Positions 15,354 to 24,008 of a DNA stretch of 40,509 nucleotides are shown one piece after another. Under the pieces are notes generated by a model. The model made no database searches and was not told the DNA's origin. It worked only from the letters and a program-made list of their open reading frames with translations. This stretch comes from an uncultured Alistipes sp. (lineage in GTDB: Bacteria; Bacteroidota; Bacteroidia; Bacteroidales; Rikenellaceae): positions 1 through 40,509 of the forward strand of contig CALUMQ010000008.1 in the NCBI GenBank assembly GCA_944321765.1. Reading direction: 5' to 3'. The translations under genes and the position numbers were made by a program. Within the stretch, counting starts at the first letter, position 1. Each line of letters starts with the position of its first letter.

Positions 15354-15845
15354 TTAGCGGTTCAACAGAATCTTGTCGATGGCCTCCTTGAGCGAGGATT
15401 TGGGCATGGCGCCCTGAGCCATCTGCGGCTTGCCCTCCATGGGCACGAAGAGCAGCGTGGGAATCGAGCGGATGCCGAATGCTGCGGCGAGCTCCTGCTC
15501 CTGGTCGGTGTCGATCTTGTAGATGTAGATCTGGTCACCGTATTCGGCCGCCAGCTTCTCAAGCACCGGCGAAAGTGCCTTGCAGGGGCCGCACCAGGTG
15601 GCGTAGAAGTCGATCAGTGCGGGTTTGTCGCCCAGATATTTCCATTCGCGGGGATTCGTTTCGTAGTCAACGACCTTCTTCAGAAAGTCAGCTTTGGTCA
15701 GATGGATGGTGTTCATGGCTGTTTGTGTTTTTTCGTTATTTGTTGTCTTGTTTTCGTTTGCTGTCCGATTGCGGGTAATGGCAATGGCTGCGGCAAGCAG
15801 TGCCAGCACGACGACCGTTCCCCAGGCAATCTTTTTTTTGTTCAT
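15354..15845 (-). CDS. Membrane-anchored thioredoxin
   Basis: 163 aa. A single N-terminal hydrophobic helix (7-23) is followed by an Asn/Thr/Lys-rich linker (about 25-43), then a full thioredoxin fold with WCGPC (84-88) and the cis-proline segment RSIPT. Residue Met44 (MNTIHLTKADF) is a natural start for a cytosolic thioredoxin and has an A-rich upstream sequence like other starts here, so the gene may yield both an exported and a cytosolic form. As written it would reduce disulfides on the periplasmic side. First gene of a trx-ferredoxin-marR operon with a full Bacteroidetes promoter upstream. Confidence 0.9.
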   Translation of the reverse strand: MNKKKIAWGTVVVLALLAAAIAITRNRTANENKTTNNEKTQTAMNTIHLTKADFLKKVVDYETNPREWKYLGDKPALIDFYATWCGPCKALSPVLEKLAAEYGDQIYIYKIDTDQEQELAAAFGIRSIPTLLFVPMEGKPQMAQGAMPKSSLKEAIDKILLNR

Positions 15846-15885
15846 CTTCGTGGCAGTGTTTCGGGTTTGTATCTCAATAACGATG

Positions 15886-15916
15886 CAAAAGTATGAATTA
15901 TTTTCCGATAAAACAA
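15886..15916 (-). promoter_or_regulatory. Promoter of the thioredoxin operon (-33 TTG, -7 TACTTTTG)
   Basis: On the minus strand TTG (15916-15914), a 20-nt spacer and TACTTTTG (15893-15886) match the phylum consensus. The element ends 40 nt before the thioredoxin ATG. Confidence 0.75.
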
Positions 15917-16045
15917 ATTTCCAATGGAAAATATTTCACCGGACAATGAACAGAAAGGTTGAAAACTCGGGTGAATGCTCTCTGCCTGACAACGAAGGGA
16001 AGTGTGCCCCGGCCGGGCGTCGATACGGGACGAACCGGCCGGCCG

Positions 16046-16073
16046 TGCGTCACTTCATCATGCGTCACTTCAT
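16046..16073. repeat. Tandem 13-bp repeat at the end of the tolC-like gene
   Basis: TGCGTCACTTCAT occurs at 16046-16058 and 16061-16073, a 15-bp period. On the coding strand it duplicates ATGAAGTGACGCA, that is the last codons and stop of the gene, so a second Met-Lys-stop follows the real one. Confidence 0.8.
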
Positions 16074-17414
16074 GTAGACGAGGACGTTTCCGCTGATCTG
16101 CTGCAGCGTGATTTCGCACAGCTTTGTGTTGTACTGCGCCGTGAGGATGCGCTCCTGGGCGTCCAGCAGACTCTTCTGCGCCTCGCGCACCTCGATGCCC
16201 GACAGCTGTGCAAACTGGTAGAGCTCCATGGCAATGCGGTAGTTTTCACGGGCAGCGATCAGATTCTCCTGTTCGAGCTGTATGACTTCCAGGTTGTTGC
16301 GGTAGGCCTGCCAGTAATTCGCGAGGTTGGCCAGAATCGACTGTTCAAGCTGCTGACGCGTGAGGCGCGAGTTCTCGACGGCAATGCGGGCGTTGCGCTG
16401 TTCACGGCGGCGGTTGCCGTCGAAGAGCGTGAATCCCACCTGCACGCCGGCGTTCAGCCCCAACGTCCCGCGGGAGAGGTTCGTGCCGCTGCCGTAGCGG
16501 TTGTAGTTGTATCCGTAGCCGGTCGAGAGGCGTACGTAGGGGTAGTTGCGCGAACTGATGCTCTTCAGATCCAGTTCCGAGATGGTGTTGTCGCGGTCGG
16601 CAATCAACAGTTGGGCATTCGTCTCGCAGGTCCGGGCCACGAGCTCCTCCCACTGCAGCCCGTCGTTGATGGCGATGAGCGTGTCCTGCACGGTGAAGCG
16701 TCTTCCGAGGTCGGCGTTGGCCAGCAATTCATTGATGCGGATGCGCGAGGCGGTCACCAGCTCCTGCTGCGACATGTACTGCGAGCTGTCGGCATTGAAG
16801 TCCACCCGGGCCTGAAGGGTCTCCAGACGGGGCGAGCTGCCCACGCGGTACCACTCCCGAGCAATGCGCATGCGCTCGCGCGAGAGCTCCATGGCGTAGC
16901 GGAAGTTGGCCAGACGGAGCGTCTGCTGTACGAAATTGTAGTATTCGGCGGTAAATGTCGCCACGAAATCCTCGATCGTCAGACGTGTCTGCAGAGCCCC
17001 TTTCTGCTGCAGCTCCTTGAGCTTCTTGTACTCGGTGCGGATGCGGAATCCGTCGAAGAGCGTCCAGTTGACCGCCACGCCGACGTCGGCCGCCTGATCG
17101 TAGACGCCGTGTTCGCTCGCGGAGCCCCCGGCGCGCAGCGTTGTGGCGCGACTGTTGTCGAACGTTCCGGCATACCCGGCCTCCAGGTCTATGGTCGGCA
17201 CCATGCCGGCGTTGGCCGCCGTGGCGTTGTTGTCGCTGATGCATTCGTCGTTGCGCACGATGCGTATGTCGTAGTTCTGCTCAAGGCCCGTTTCGAGGCA
17301 TTCGCGCAGCGTGAGCAGTTCGAGCCCTCCTTCACGAAGGGTGTCGGAAGCCTGCTGAGCCGCAACGCCGCCCGCCGCGGCCAGGAGCCATGCAAGAAGA
17401 AGAGTCTTTTTCAT
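16065..17414 (-). CDS. TolC-family outer-membrane efflux channel protein
   Basis: 449 aa with a signal peptide (MKKTLLLAWLLAAAGGVAAQQ). Two repeats of long helices and strands are typical of outer-membrane efflux proteins: LTLRECLETGLEQNYDIRIVRNDE near 34-57, and the second repeat with VEQ/ENSRLTRQQLEQSILANLANYWQAYRN near 345-375. The trimer forms the channel through the outer membrane for the RND pump encoded 7 nt upstream. It is the last gene of the adaptor-pump-channel operon. The stop codon lies in a short tandem duplication. I saw no lipobox. Confidence 0.93.
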   Translation of the reverse strand: MKKTLLLAWLLAAAGGVAAQQASDTLREGGLELLTLRECLETGLEQNYDIRIVRNDECISDNNATAANAGMVPTIDLEAGYAGTFDNSRATTLRAGGSASEHGVYDQAADVGVAVNWTLFDGFRIRTEYKKLKELQQKGALQTRLTIEDFVATFTAEYYNFVQQTLRLANFRYAMELSRERMRIAREWYRVGSSPRLETLQARVDFNADSSQYMSQQELVTASRIRINELLANADLGRRFTVQDTLIAINDGLQWEELVARTCETNAQLLIADRDNTISELDLKSISSRNYPYVRLSTGYGYNYNRYGSGTNLSRGTLGLNAGVQVGFTLFDGNRRREQRNARIAVENSRLTRQQLEQSILANLANYWQAYRNNLEVIQLEQENLIAARENYRIAMELYQFAQLSGIEVREAQKSLLDAQERILTAQYNTKLCEITLQQISGNVLVYMK

Positions 17415-17421
17415 GATGCCG

Positions 17422-20400
17422 TTATTTCTGCTTTTGGGCCTGCTTGACCCGGTTGGTCGAAACGTAACTGTAGATGGCCGGGACGATGTAGAGCGTCAGA
17501 ATCGTCGACACCACCATGCCGCCCACGACGGCGATACCCATGGCGATACGTCCGTTGGCGCCCTCGCCCGTGGCGACGGTCAGCGGGAGGAGTCCGAGCA
17601 CCGTCGAGGCGCTGGTCATCAGGATCGGGCGCAGCCGCTGCAGCGCCGCCTCCTCGATGGCCACGAGCTTGTCGAGCCCCGCCTCCTGCTTCTGGTTGGC
17701 GAACTCCACGATCAGAATGCCGTTCTTGGCCACCAGACCGATGAGCATGATGATGCCGATCTGGCTGAAGATGTTCATCGTCTGGTCGGTGCTCCACATG
17801 AATACCAGCGCTCCGGAGATGGCCAGCGGCACGGTGAGCATGATGACCAGCGGATCCTTGAACCTCTCGAACTGCGCGGCGAGGATCAGGTAGATGAGCA
17901 CGATGGCCAGGATGAAGGCGAACATCAGGCTCGAAGAGCTTTCGCGGAAGTCCTTCGAGTCGCCGGCGAGCGCCGTGCGGAAGTCGTCCCCCAGCACCTC
18001 GTCGGCAATGCGGTCCATCTCGTCGAGGCCCTGTCCGATGGTCTTGCCCTTGGCGAGGCCTGCCGAGACGGTGGCCGAGAGGAAGCGGTTGTAGTGGTAG
18101 AGCTGCGGAGGTGCGACGTTCTCCTCCAGCGCCACGAGGTTGTCCAGCTGGATCATCTCGCCATCGGCACTGCGCACGTAGATCGAGCGCAGATCGGCGG
18201 GCTTGTTGCGCTGCTGGCGGTTGATCTCGGCGAGAATTTCATACTGCTTGCCGTTCATGTAGAAGTAGCCCATGCGCTGACCGCTGAGTCCGTACTGAAG
18301 CGTCTGGGCGATGTCGCGCGTCGAGACGCCCAGCAGATTGGCCTTGTCACGGTTGATGGTGATGCGCACTTCGGGTTTGCTGAACTTCAGATTCACGTCG
18401 GCCATCTGGAAGACGGGGCTTTCGTAGACGCGCATCATGAACTCCGGCAACACCTCCTGCAGGCGTTCAATGCTCGTGGCCTGGAGCACATACTGTACGG
18501 GCATGTTGCCGCGGCGTCCTCCGAAGGTGCTCTGCTGCTGGACGAAAGCCCGGGCCTTGGTTTTCGAACGCACGGCGGCCGAGATCTCCTCGGCGATCTC
18601 CATCTGCGAACGGTCCCGTTCGGCAATGTCCTTGAGTGCGATGCGGATGTTTCCGCGGCCGCTCGACACGCGGGCCGTCACCGCTTCGGTTTCGGGCACC
18701 AGCGAATCGACCATCCGGTTGATATCCTCGGTGTAATCGCGCAGGTATTCATAGGTGGCACCCTCGGATCCCGAGGTGTTGATCGTGATCTGCGAACGGT
18801 CCTCCAGAGGAGCCATTTCGTCGGGAATCGTGCTCCAGAGCCATCCGATGAGTCCGAAGGTAAGGGCGATGAGGGGCAGGGCGAGCCAGCGGCGGCGGAG
18901 GAATGCGGCGAGCGTGCGGCTGTAGAAGTTGTTGAGCCAGACGAAGAAGGGTTCGGTCTTGTTGTAGAACCAGCTTTTGCGCTCCTGGCGCACGAGGAGT
19001 TTGGTGGCGAGCATCGGGGTGATGGTCAGGGCCGCGAAGGTCGAGATGACGACGGCTCCGGAGATCACCATGCTGAATTCGCGGAACAGACGTCCGGTCA
19101 TGCCCTCCATGAAGACGATCGGGAAGAATACGGCGATCAGCGTGATGGAGGTCGACAACACGGCGAAGAAGATCTCCTTGGCGCCTTCGATGCCGGCGTC
19201 ACGCGGGGACATGCCCCGTTCGATGCGGATGTAGATGTTCTCGGTCATCACGATGGCGTCGTCGACGACCAGACCCACCGAGAGCACGACGGCCAGCATC
19301 GAGAGCACGTTGATCGAGAATCCCGCGATGTACATCAGGAAGAAGGTTCCGATGAGCGATACGGGAATGACGATGCACGGGATGAGCGTCACGCGCCAGT
19401 TGCGCAGGAAGAGGAAGATGATGATGATTACCAGCACAAAGGCCTCGTAGACGGTCTGCTTCACCTCGTCGATCGAGGCGCGGATGAACCGCGTGTTGTC
19501 GAATCCGTAGGAGGTCACGACATCCTCCGGAAGGTCCTTGCGCATCGAGGCCATGCGTTCGTAGACGGCGTCGGCGATGTCGATGTGGTTGGCGCCCGGC
19601 TGGGGGATCACCACGATACCCACCATCGGGATGCCGTTCATCTTCATGTAGCTGCGTGTGTCGCGGGGGCCGAGTTCGGCGCGTCCGACATCGCTCAGGC
19701 GGATAATGCGCCCGGCCTCTTCGCGCAGCACCAGATCGTTGAACTCCTGCGTGGTGTGCATGAGTCCCATCGTGCGGATGGTCAGCTCGGTGGTGTTTCC
19801 CTCGATGCTGCCTGAGGGGAGTTCGACGTTTTCGCGGTCGAGGGCGTTCTTTACGTCGGTGGGCGTGATGTCGTATCCGGCCATCTTCGCGGGATCGAGC
19901 CACAGGCGCATCGAGTATCGCTTCTCGCCCCAGATCTCCACACTGCTCACATCGCTGATCGTCTGCAGCTGCTCCTTGACCGTGAGGTCGGCGATTTCGC
20001 TCAGTTCGAGCAGCGAGCGCTTGTCGCTCTGGATGGTGACCATCAGAATCGGCGTGGCGTCGGCATCGGCCTTGCTCACCGTCGGGGGGTCGCAGTCGCG
20101 GGGCAGGTAGCGCTGCGCGCGGGAGACCTTGTCGCGCACGTCGTTGGCGGCGGTTTCGAGGTCCACCGAGAGCTCGAACTCCACGGTGATGCGGCTCTGA
20201 CCCTGCTGGCTGACGCTCGACAGGGAGCGGATGCCCGGGATGCCGTTGATGTTCTGTTCGAGGGGTTCGGTGATTTGGTTCTCGATAACGTCGGCGTTGG
20301 CTCCGGGGTAGGAGCACGACACGGAGATGATCGGGTTGTCGACGCTGGGGTATTCGCGCACGCCGAGACTGCTGTACCCGATGAATCCGAAAAGCAGGAT

Positions 20401-20460
20401 GATGATCGTCAGCACCGAGGCCATCACGGGCCGCCGGATGCTCAGTTCGGAGATGTTCAT
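17422..20460 (-). CDS. RND multidrug efflux pump, inner-membrane subunit (HAE-1/AcrB type)
   Basis: 1012 aa, the usual size. It starts with MNISELSIRRPVMASVL, the standard first transmembrane helix of AcrB-type pumps. Two homologous halves each have a large periplasmic loop. The proton-relay aspartates are D400-D401 in SVGLVVDDAIV, and the second-half partner lysine is in LVGLVAKNGILIVEF (around 917). It exports hydrophobic compounds using the proton gradient as a trimer. Substrates cannot be predicted. The spacing from adaptor (13 nt) and to the channel gene (7 nt) shows one operon encoding a complete tripartite pump. No local regulator gene is adjacent. Confidence 0.96.
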   Translation of the reverse strand: MNISELSIRRPVMASVLTIIILLFGFIGYSSLGVREYPSVDNPIISVSCSYPGANADVIENQITEPLEQNINGIPGIRSLSSVSQQGQSRITVEFELSVDLETAANDVRDKVSRAQRYLPRDCDPPTVSKADADATPILMVTIQSDKRSLLELSEIADLTVKEQLQTISDVSSVEIWGEKRYSMRLWLDPAKMAGYDITPTDVKNALDRENVELPSGSIEGNTTELTIRTMGLMHTTQEFNDLVLREEAGRIIRLSDVGRAELGPRDTRSYMKMNGIPMVGIVVIPQPGANHIDIADAVYERMASMRKDLPEDVVTSYGFDNTRFIRASIDEVKQTVYEAFVLVIIIIFLFLRNWRVTLIPCIVIPVSLIGTFFLMYIAGFSINVLSMLAVVLSVGLVVDDAIVMTENIYIRIERGMSPRDAGIEGAKEIFFAVLSTSITLIAVFFPIVFMEGMTGRLFREFSMVISGAVVISTFAALTITPMLATKLLVRQERKSWFYNKTEPFFVWLNNFYSRTLAAFLRRRWLALPLIALTFGLIGWLWSTIPDEMAPLEDRSQITINTSGSEGATYEYLRDYTEDINRMVDSLVPETEAVTARVSSGRGNIRIALKDIAERDRSQMEIAEEISAAVRSKTKARAFVQQQSTFGGRRGNMPVQYVLQATSIERLQEVLPEFMMRVYESPVFQMADVNLKFSKPEVRITINRDKANLLGVSTRDIAQTLQYGLSGQRMGYFYMNGKQYEILAEINRQQRNKPADLRSIYVRSADGEMIQLDNLVALEENVAPPQLYHYNRFLSATVSAGLAKGKTIGQGLDEMDRIADEVLGDDFRTALAGDSKDFRESSSSLMFAFILAIVLIYLILAAQFERFKDPLVIMLTVPLAISGALVFMWSTDQTMNIFSQIGIIMLIGLVAKNGILIVEFANQKQEAGLDKLVAIEEAALQRLRPILMTSASTVLGLLPLTVATGEGANGRIAMGIAVVGGMVVSTILTLYIVPAIYSYVSTNRVKQAQKQK

Positions 20461-20473
20461 GCTTCGGCGGGGT

Positions 20474-21553
20474 TTATTCTACGACGTCGAGTTTCACGGG
20501 AAGGCCCTCGCGCAGCTGGAGCGTTCCCGAGGTGATGAGCGTGTCGCCGACCGAGAGCCCCTTTAGGATCTGCAGCTCGGCGTCGGTGCGCAGACCGGTT
20601 GTCACCTCGACGGCGTGGGCGCGTCCGTTGCGGTAGAGGTATACCTTGTCGATACCCATCTCGGGGACGATCGCCTCGGTGGGGATGGCGATGGCATCGG
20701 GAATGTCGTGGAGCTGGATGTTGACCGACGTGAAGCGTCCGGGCATGAGCGTGGCGCGCGTGTTGGGGTAGATGCCGCGCACGGCGTAGGTGTGGGTCTC
20801 GGGGTCGACCTTCGATTCGGCGGCGTAGACCGATCCCTGGAAGGTCTCCTGACGTCCGTCGACACGGAAGGTGAAGCGTGTTCCGGATTTGATCTGGTTG
20901 GTGTAGCGCTCGGGCACGAAGAAGTCGATCTTCAGCGGGGAGATCTTGGTCAGCGTGGCGATCACGATGCTCGGCGAGGCGTAGGCACCTTCGCTGACGT
21001 TGCGCAGTCCGATGATGCCGTCGAACGGTGCGCGGAGCTCCGTGAGTTCGATGTTCGACTTGACGATGTTGATCTCGGCAATGAGCGTAGCCAGTTCCGT
21101 CTGGGCCTGCTCGAAGGCCTCCTGACTCACGGCATCCTTCTCCAGCAGGGCGCTCTGGCGGTATACGCGGTCCTCGGCGAGTTTCAGCTGCGCCTCGTAG
21201 CGTGCCAGCTGGGCCTGGAGGGGTTTGTCGTTGACCTTGGCCAGCAGATCCCCCTTGCGGACGGCCGTACCCTCCTGGAAGTTGATGGAGACGATCTTTC
21301 CGGAGGTTTCGAACGACAGATCGACCTCTTCGTCGGGGAGGAGGTTGGCCACCACGGAAATTCCGTCGGTGAGGTGGCGGGTCCGGATGATGAATCCGTT
21401 GACATTGAGCGTGTTGGTTTTACGGGGCGCAACGATCTCCTCCACGTCCGTTCCGGGCGTGCTTTTTTGTCCGTTGAAGTAGTTGTAGATGCCCAGGGCT
21501 GCACAGAAGACCACGAGAACGAGAGCCGTGATGATCCATTTTTTCCTTTTCAT
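20474..21553 (-). CDS. RND efflux periplasmic adaptor (membrane fusion protein)
   Basis: 359 aa. One N-terminal anchor helix (about 7-24) without a lipobox cysteine, so it is anchored by the helix. Lipoyl half-motifs (SFETSGKIVSINFQEGTAVRKGDLLAKVND, about 79-108, and LRAPFDGIIGLRNVSEGAY, about 177-195) flank an alpha-hairpin (about 112-170). A beta-barrel domain with FFVPERYTNQIKSG and a membrane-proximal domain ending AIPTEAIVPE... follow. It links the pump to the TolC-like channel. First gene of the efflux operon, with a TAAATTTG promoter element 32 nt upstream. Confidence 0.95.
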   Translation of the reverse strand: MKRKKWIITALVLVVFCAALGIYNYFNGQKSTPGTDVEEIVAPRKTNTLNVNGFIIRTRHLTDGISVVANLLPDEEVDLSFETSGKIVSINFQEGTAVRKGDLLAKVNDKPLQAQLARYEAQLKLAEDRVYRQSALLEKDAVSQEAFEQAQTELATLIAEINIVKSNIELTELRAPFDGIIGLRNVSEGAYASPSIVIATLTKISPLKIDFFVPERYTNQIKSGTRFTFRVDGRQETFQGSVYAAESKVDPETHTYAVRGIYPNTRATLMPGRFTSVNIQLHDIPDAIAIPTEAIVPEMGIDKVYLYRNGRAHAVEVTTGLRTDAELQILKGLSVGDTLITSGTLQLREGLPVKLDVVE

Positions 21554-21585
21554 GCGGCGAGTCGGGATGGGTTAGTAAATTGACA

Positions 21586-21593
21586 CAAATTTA
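21586..21593 (-). promoter_or_regulatory. -7 promoter element of the efflux operon
   Basis: The minus strand reads TAAATTTG, 32 nt before the adaptor ATG at 21553. A -33 TTG is not obvious. Confidence 0.5.
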
Positions 21594-21648
21594 CAATTTT
21601 TTGGTCGAATTTTTGCCGTTTGTGATAAGTTTTTTGCCGAAAAGGTCC

Positions 21649-21688
21649 AAAAAAATAATCCCCTCCCGGAAACTTTCGGGAGGGGATT
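21649..21688 (-). terminator. Intrinsic terminator of the lptB-to-M23 operon
   Basis: A perfect 12-bp stem AATCCCCTCCCG/CGGGAGGGGATT (21657-21668 and 21677-21688), 8-nt loop, followed on the minus strand by TTATTTTTTT overlapping the stem base. It lies 34 nt past the M23 peptidase stop. Confidence 0.9.
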
Positions 21689-21722
21689 GTCTCTCTGTGT
21701 AGGGCGTGTTTCCGACGTCGGC

Positions 21723-23456
21723 CTATCGCACGAACGAACCTTCGTAGCGGGCGATGTTCCCGCCGGCGTCACGCGCCGTGACGCGGATCGTGTGACGCCG
21801 GTGCTGCGGCGGGGTGGTGAACTCGTAAACCAGCGTTCCCCTCATCGGATAACGCTCGCTGGGAACCCATTCACCGTCGATGGTCATCGACCAGGCCGTG
21901 ATGCCTGCGAAATTGTCCGCCAGACGCAGACGTATCGACGAGGCCTTCGAGAGATCGGCCCCCTCGGTGAAGAGCGGGCGGATGGTCGGCGGCAGCGTGT
22001 CGACGACGACCGCCAGATCGCCCGTCGTGCGGGTTACGGCGTGCACGGCACCGTTGTTGTAGGTGCCGCCCACGGGCGACCATCCGCCGTTGCGCGAGCG
22101 TACGGCGAGCATGGCGTGCAGCTGGTGCTCGCGCGGCACGCGGGCGCGAATGGTAACGACGGCAGGCGTGCGCAGCGATGTTTCGGGAGTCAGAAGCCGG
22201 TAGACGGGCGAGAGGAACATCACACCCCGAGCCTCGGCCGACACCTCCCGCCGTTGGGGACGTGCGAACTGCGACTCGAACAGCGCTCCTGCCGGGATCC
22301 GCACGATGGCCTCGTCGCCGCAGGCTGCGAACGATGCCCGGTCGGAACGCAGAGGCACGCAGAGCGTGTCGACAAGCGATTCGGGCTGCAGCGCGGAGCG
22401 TGTTCCGCGGATCGCGAACTCCACCTGCGAACGATTGCCGCAGTCATCCTCAACCTCGATGCGGATGCGATGGCGTTCACCCTCGGCGGCACGCACCACG
22501 CCGCGCTCGCGCATCACCGTGTAGAAACAGTCCGGAGCTCCTTCCATCTGGGCCAGGCGAATCACCTCGTTGCGCGAGCGGCACTGCATGGGGTAGCAGC
22601 TCACGGCGTCGCAGCAGCGCGAGAGGTCGAACGTGAATCCGTCCATACGGTATTCGAAATAGGGCTCGCCGTCGATCTCGGCCGCGACGCGCCATACCCC
22701 GAAGGTGTTGCCTACGCCGTTGCGCCGGTCCGTCACCTCGGCGATGAAGTATCCGCACGGTCCCACCTCCACAGGCTCTTCGCGCGTGAGGCGGTAGCGG
22801 CCGTCGGCGCTGCGCACGACGCCGTAACTTGTGGCGGGACCGTGTACGGGGATGCCCTGCAGCGTGTCGACCTCGACGTAGTGAATGCGCATGATGCGCG
22901 GCGGAAGGTTGTCCGTGGGGCGGATGACGCCCTCGTGCACGACGTTGCGCACGCGCTGCGTCGGGGTGTCGCGGATCTCGAAGTGGAGGTGCGGGCCGAA
23001 CGACGACCCGCTGTTGCCCGACCATCCGATCCGTTCTCCCTGCTTCACGGGCCACTGCTCCGGGCCGAACGAGAGGTCGAGGCTGTTGCGCCGCTGGCGG
23101 ATGCGCTCGTCGCGCAGATACTCCTCGATGTCGTCGCGGAAGTGCTGCAGATGCCCGTAGACGGCCGTCGTGCCGTTGTTCAGGGTCAGGTAGATGGCTC
23201 GCCCGTAACCGCCCGGGGCGATCGAGATGCGCGAGACATATCCGTCGGCCACGGCAACGAGCGGTTTCCCCTCCACGCCGTCGGTCTTGATGTCGATACC
23301 GGCATGGAAGTGCCCGGGGCGCATCTCTCCGAAATTGGCCGAGTAGAGGCGCGCCACATCCTCCACCGGGTAGACGTAGTCGGCGGGGTTGAGCGCCTGG
23401 CCGAGGGCCGGACTCGCGAATGCCGCCGAAAGGAACATTGTCAGAATTCGTCGCAT
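21723..23456 (-). CDS. M23-family (LytM-like) peptidase with long C-terminal extension
   Basis: 577 aa with a signal peptide (to about residue 19). The M23 domain is N-terminal (about 40-165). It has the HxxxD zinc motif at H51-D55 (FHAGIDIKTDG), YGHLQH (100-105), and HxH at H156-H158 (GPHLHFE), so the metal ligands of an active endopeptidase are present. About 400 residues follow (170-577) with beta-rich, Ig-like character (for example VEVDTLQGIPVHGP and a final TVRVTARDAGGNIA-type strand) that I cannot assign. It should cleave peptidoglycan cross-bridges or regulate other hydrolases in the periplasm. Its ATG overlaps the recX stop by 16 nt. Confidence 0.92.
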   Translation of the reverse strand: MRRILTMFLSAAFASPALGQALNPADYVYPVEDVARLYSANFGEMRPGHFHAGIDIKTDGVEGKPLVAVADGYVSRISIAPGGYGRAIYLTLNNGTTAVYGHLQHFRDDIEEYLRDERIRQRRNSLDLSFGPEQWPVKQGERIGWSGNSGSSFGPHLHFEIRDTPTQRVRNVVHEGVIRPTDNLPPRIMRIHYVEVDTLQGIPVHGPATSYGVVRSADGRYRLTREEPVEVGPCGYFIAEVTDRRNGVGNTFGVWRVAAEIDGEPYFEYRMDGFTFDLSRCCDAVSCYPMQCRSRNEVIRLAQMEGAPDCFYTVMRERGVVRAAEGERHRIRIEVEDDCGNRSQVEFAIRGTRSALQPESLVDTLCVPLRSDRASFAACGDEAIVRIPAGALFESQFARPQRREVSAEARGVMFLSPVYRLLTPETSLRTPAVVTIRARVPREHQLHAMLAVRSRNGGWSPVGGTYNNGAVHAVTRTTGDLAVVVDTLPPTIRPLFTEGADLSKASSIRLRLADNFAGITAWSMTIDGEWVPSERYPMRGTLVYEFTTPPQHRRHTIRVTARDAGGNIARYEGSFVR

Positions 23457-23980
23457 GTATTGTCTTCTTCTTTGACGATGGTCAACGCGGCGTCGAGCAC
23501 CGCTTCGTATTCATATCCGAGCGAGAGTCCGTATCGGATCAGTTTGGTCTTCAACTCGTGGGAGGTGGAGTATTTCACCGATGCGGCCTTGCGCAGGAGC
23601 ATTGTCTCCAGCCTGCTGCGCATCCCTTCGGGATTGGCCAGCGCCAGAGCCGCGTCGATGCGCTCCGGGGAGATTCCCTTGCGGCGCAGCGCCATGCGGA
23701 TCTTGTAGGCTCCCCAGCCGCTCAAGCGCAGCTTCTCGCGCACAAAGGCCTCGGCATAACGACCGTCGTCGATGAACCGTTCGCGCACCAGTCGCTCCAC
23801 CACCTGCCGGGCATCGGCCTCGGCCACGCCCCAGCCCTTCATCAGCCGCCGGGCGTCGGCCTCCGACTTCTCGGCGCGTGCGCAGAGACGCATCAGTGCG
23901 GAGAGTGCCTCATCGGGCGTCTTTGTGCGTCGCGGCTTCGGTTCGGCGGCCGCGGAGAACTCTCTTTTCATTGGGGACAT
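23441..23980 (-). CDS. recX: Regulatory protein RecX
   Basis: 179 aa if it starts at ATG 23980 (MSPMKREF), 176 aa from ATG 23971. Both follow an A-rich stretch; the longer frame upstream would run into prmC. RecX three-helix repeats are visible: LMRLCARAEKSEADARRLMKGWGV, VERLVRERFIDDGRYAEAFVREKLRLSGWGAYKIRMALRRKGI, and a third repeat to the C terminus. RecX binds and inhibits RecA filaments. It follows prmC by 28 nt and overlaps the M23 gene. recA itself is not in the window. Confidence 0.93.
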   Translation of the reverse strand: MSPMKREFSAAAEPKPRRTKTPDEALSALMRLCARAEKSEADARRLMKGWGVAEADARQVVERLVRERFIDDGRYAEAFVREKLRLSGWGAYKIRMALRRKGISPERIDAALALANPEGMRSRLETMLLRKAASVKYSTSHELKTKLIRYGLSLGYEYEAVLDAALTIVKEEDNTCDEF

Positions 23981-24008
23981 ACTTTTTTCTTTTATTGTCG
24001 GCGGCGGC

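Noticed and set aside
15990-16050. GC-rich CCGGCCGG repeats after the tolC-like gene, as a terminator
   Set aside because: The arms can pair, but they are self-palindromic with many alternatives and no T-run follows on the minus strand.
17413-19815. An 800-codon plus-strand open frame antisense to the RND pump
   Set aside because: Same GC-driven effect; the peptide is His/Asp/Glu/Gly-rich with no recognisable domain, while the pump is intact.
20490-20505. A parS-like TTTCACG stretch near the end of the adaptor gene
   Set aside because: Only one half resembles the parS consensus; the other half is not the inverted copy, and it lies inside a coding sequence.
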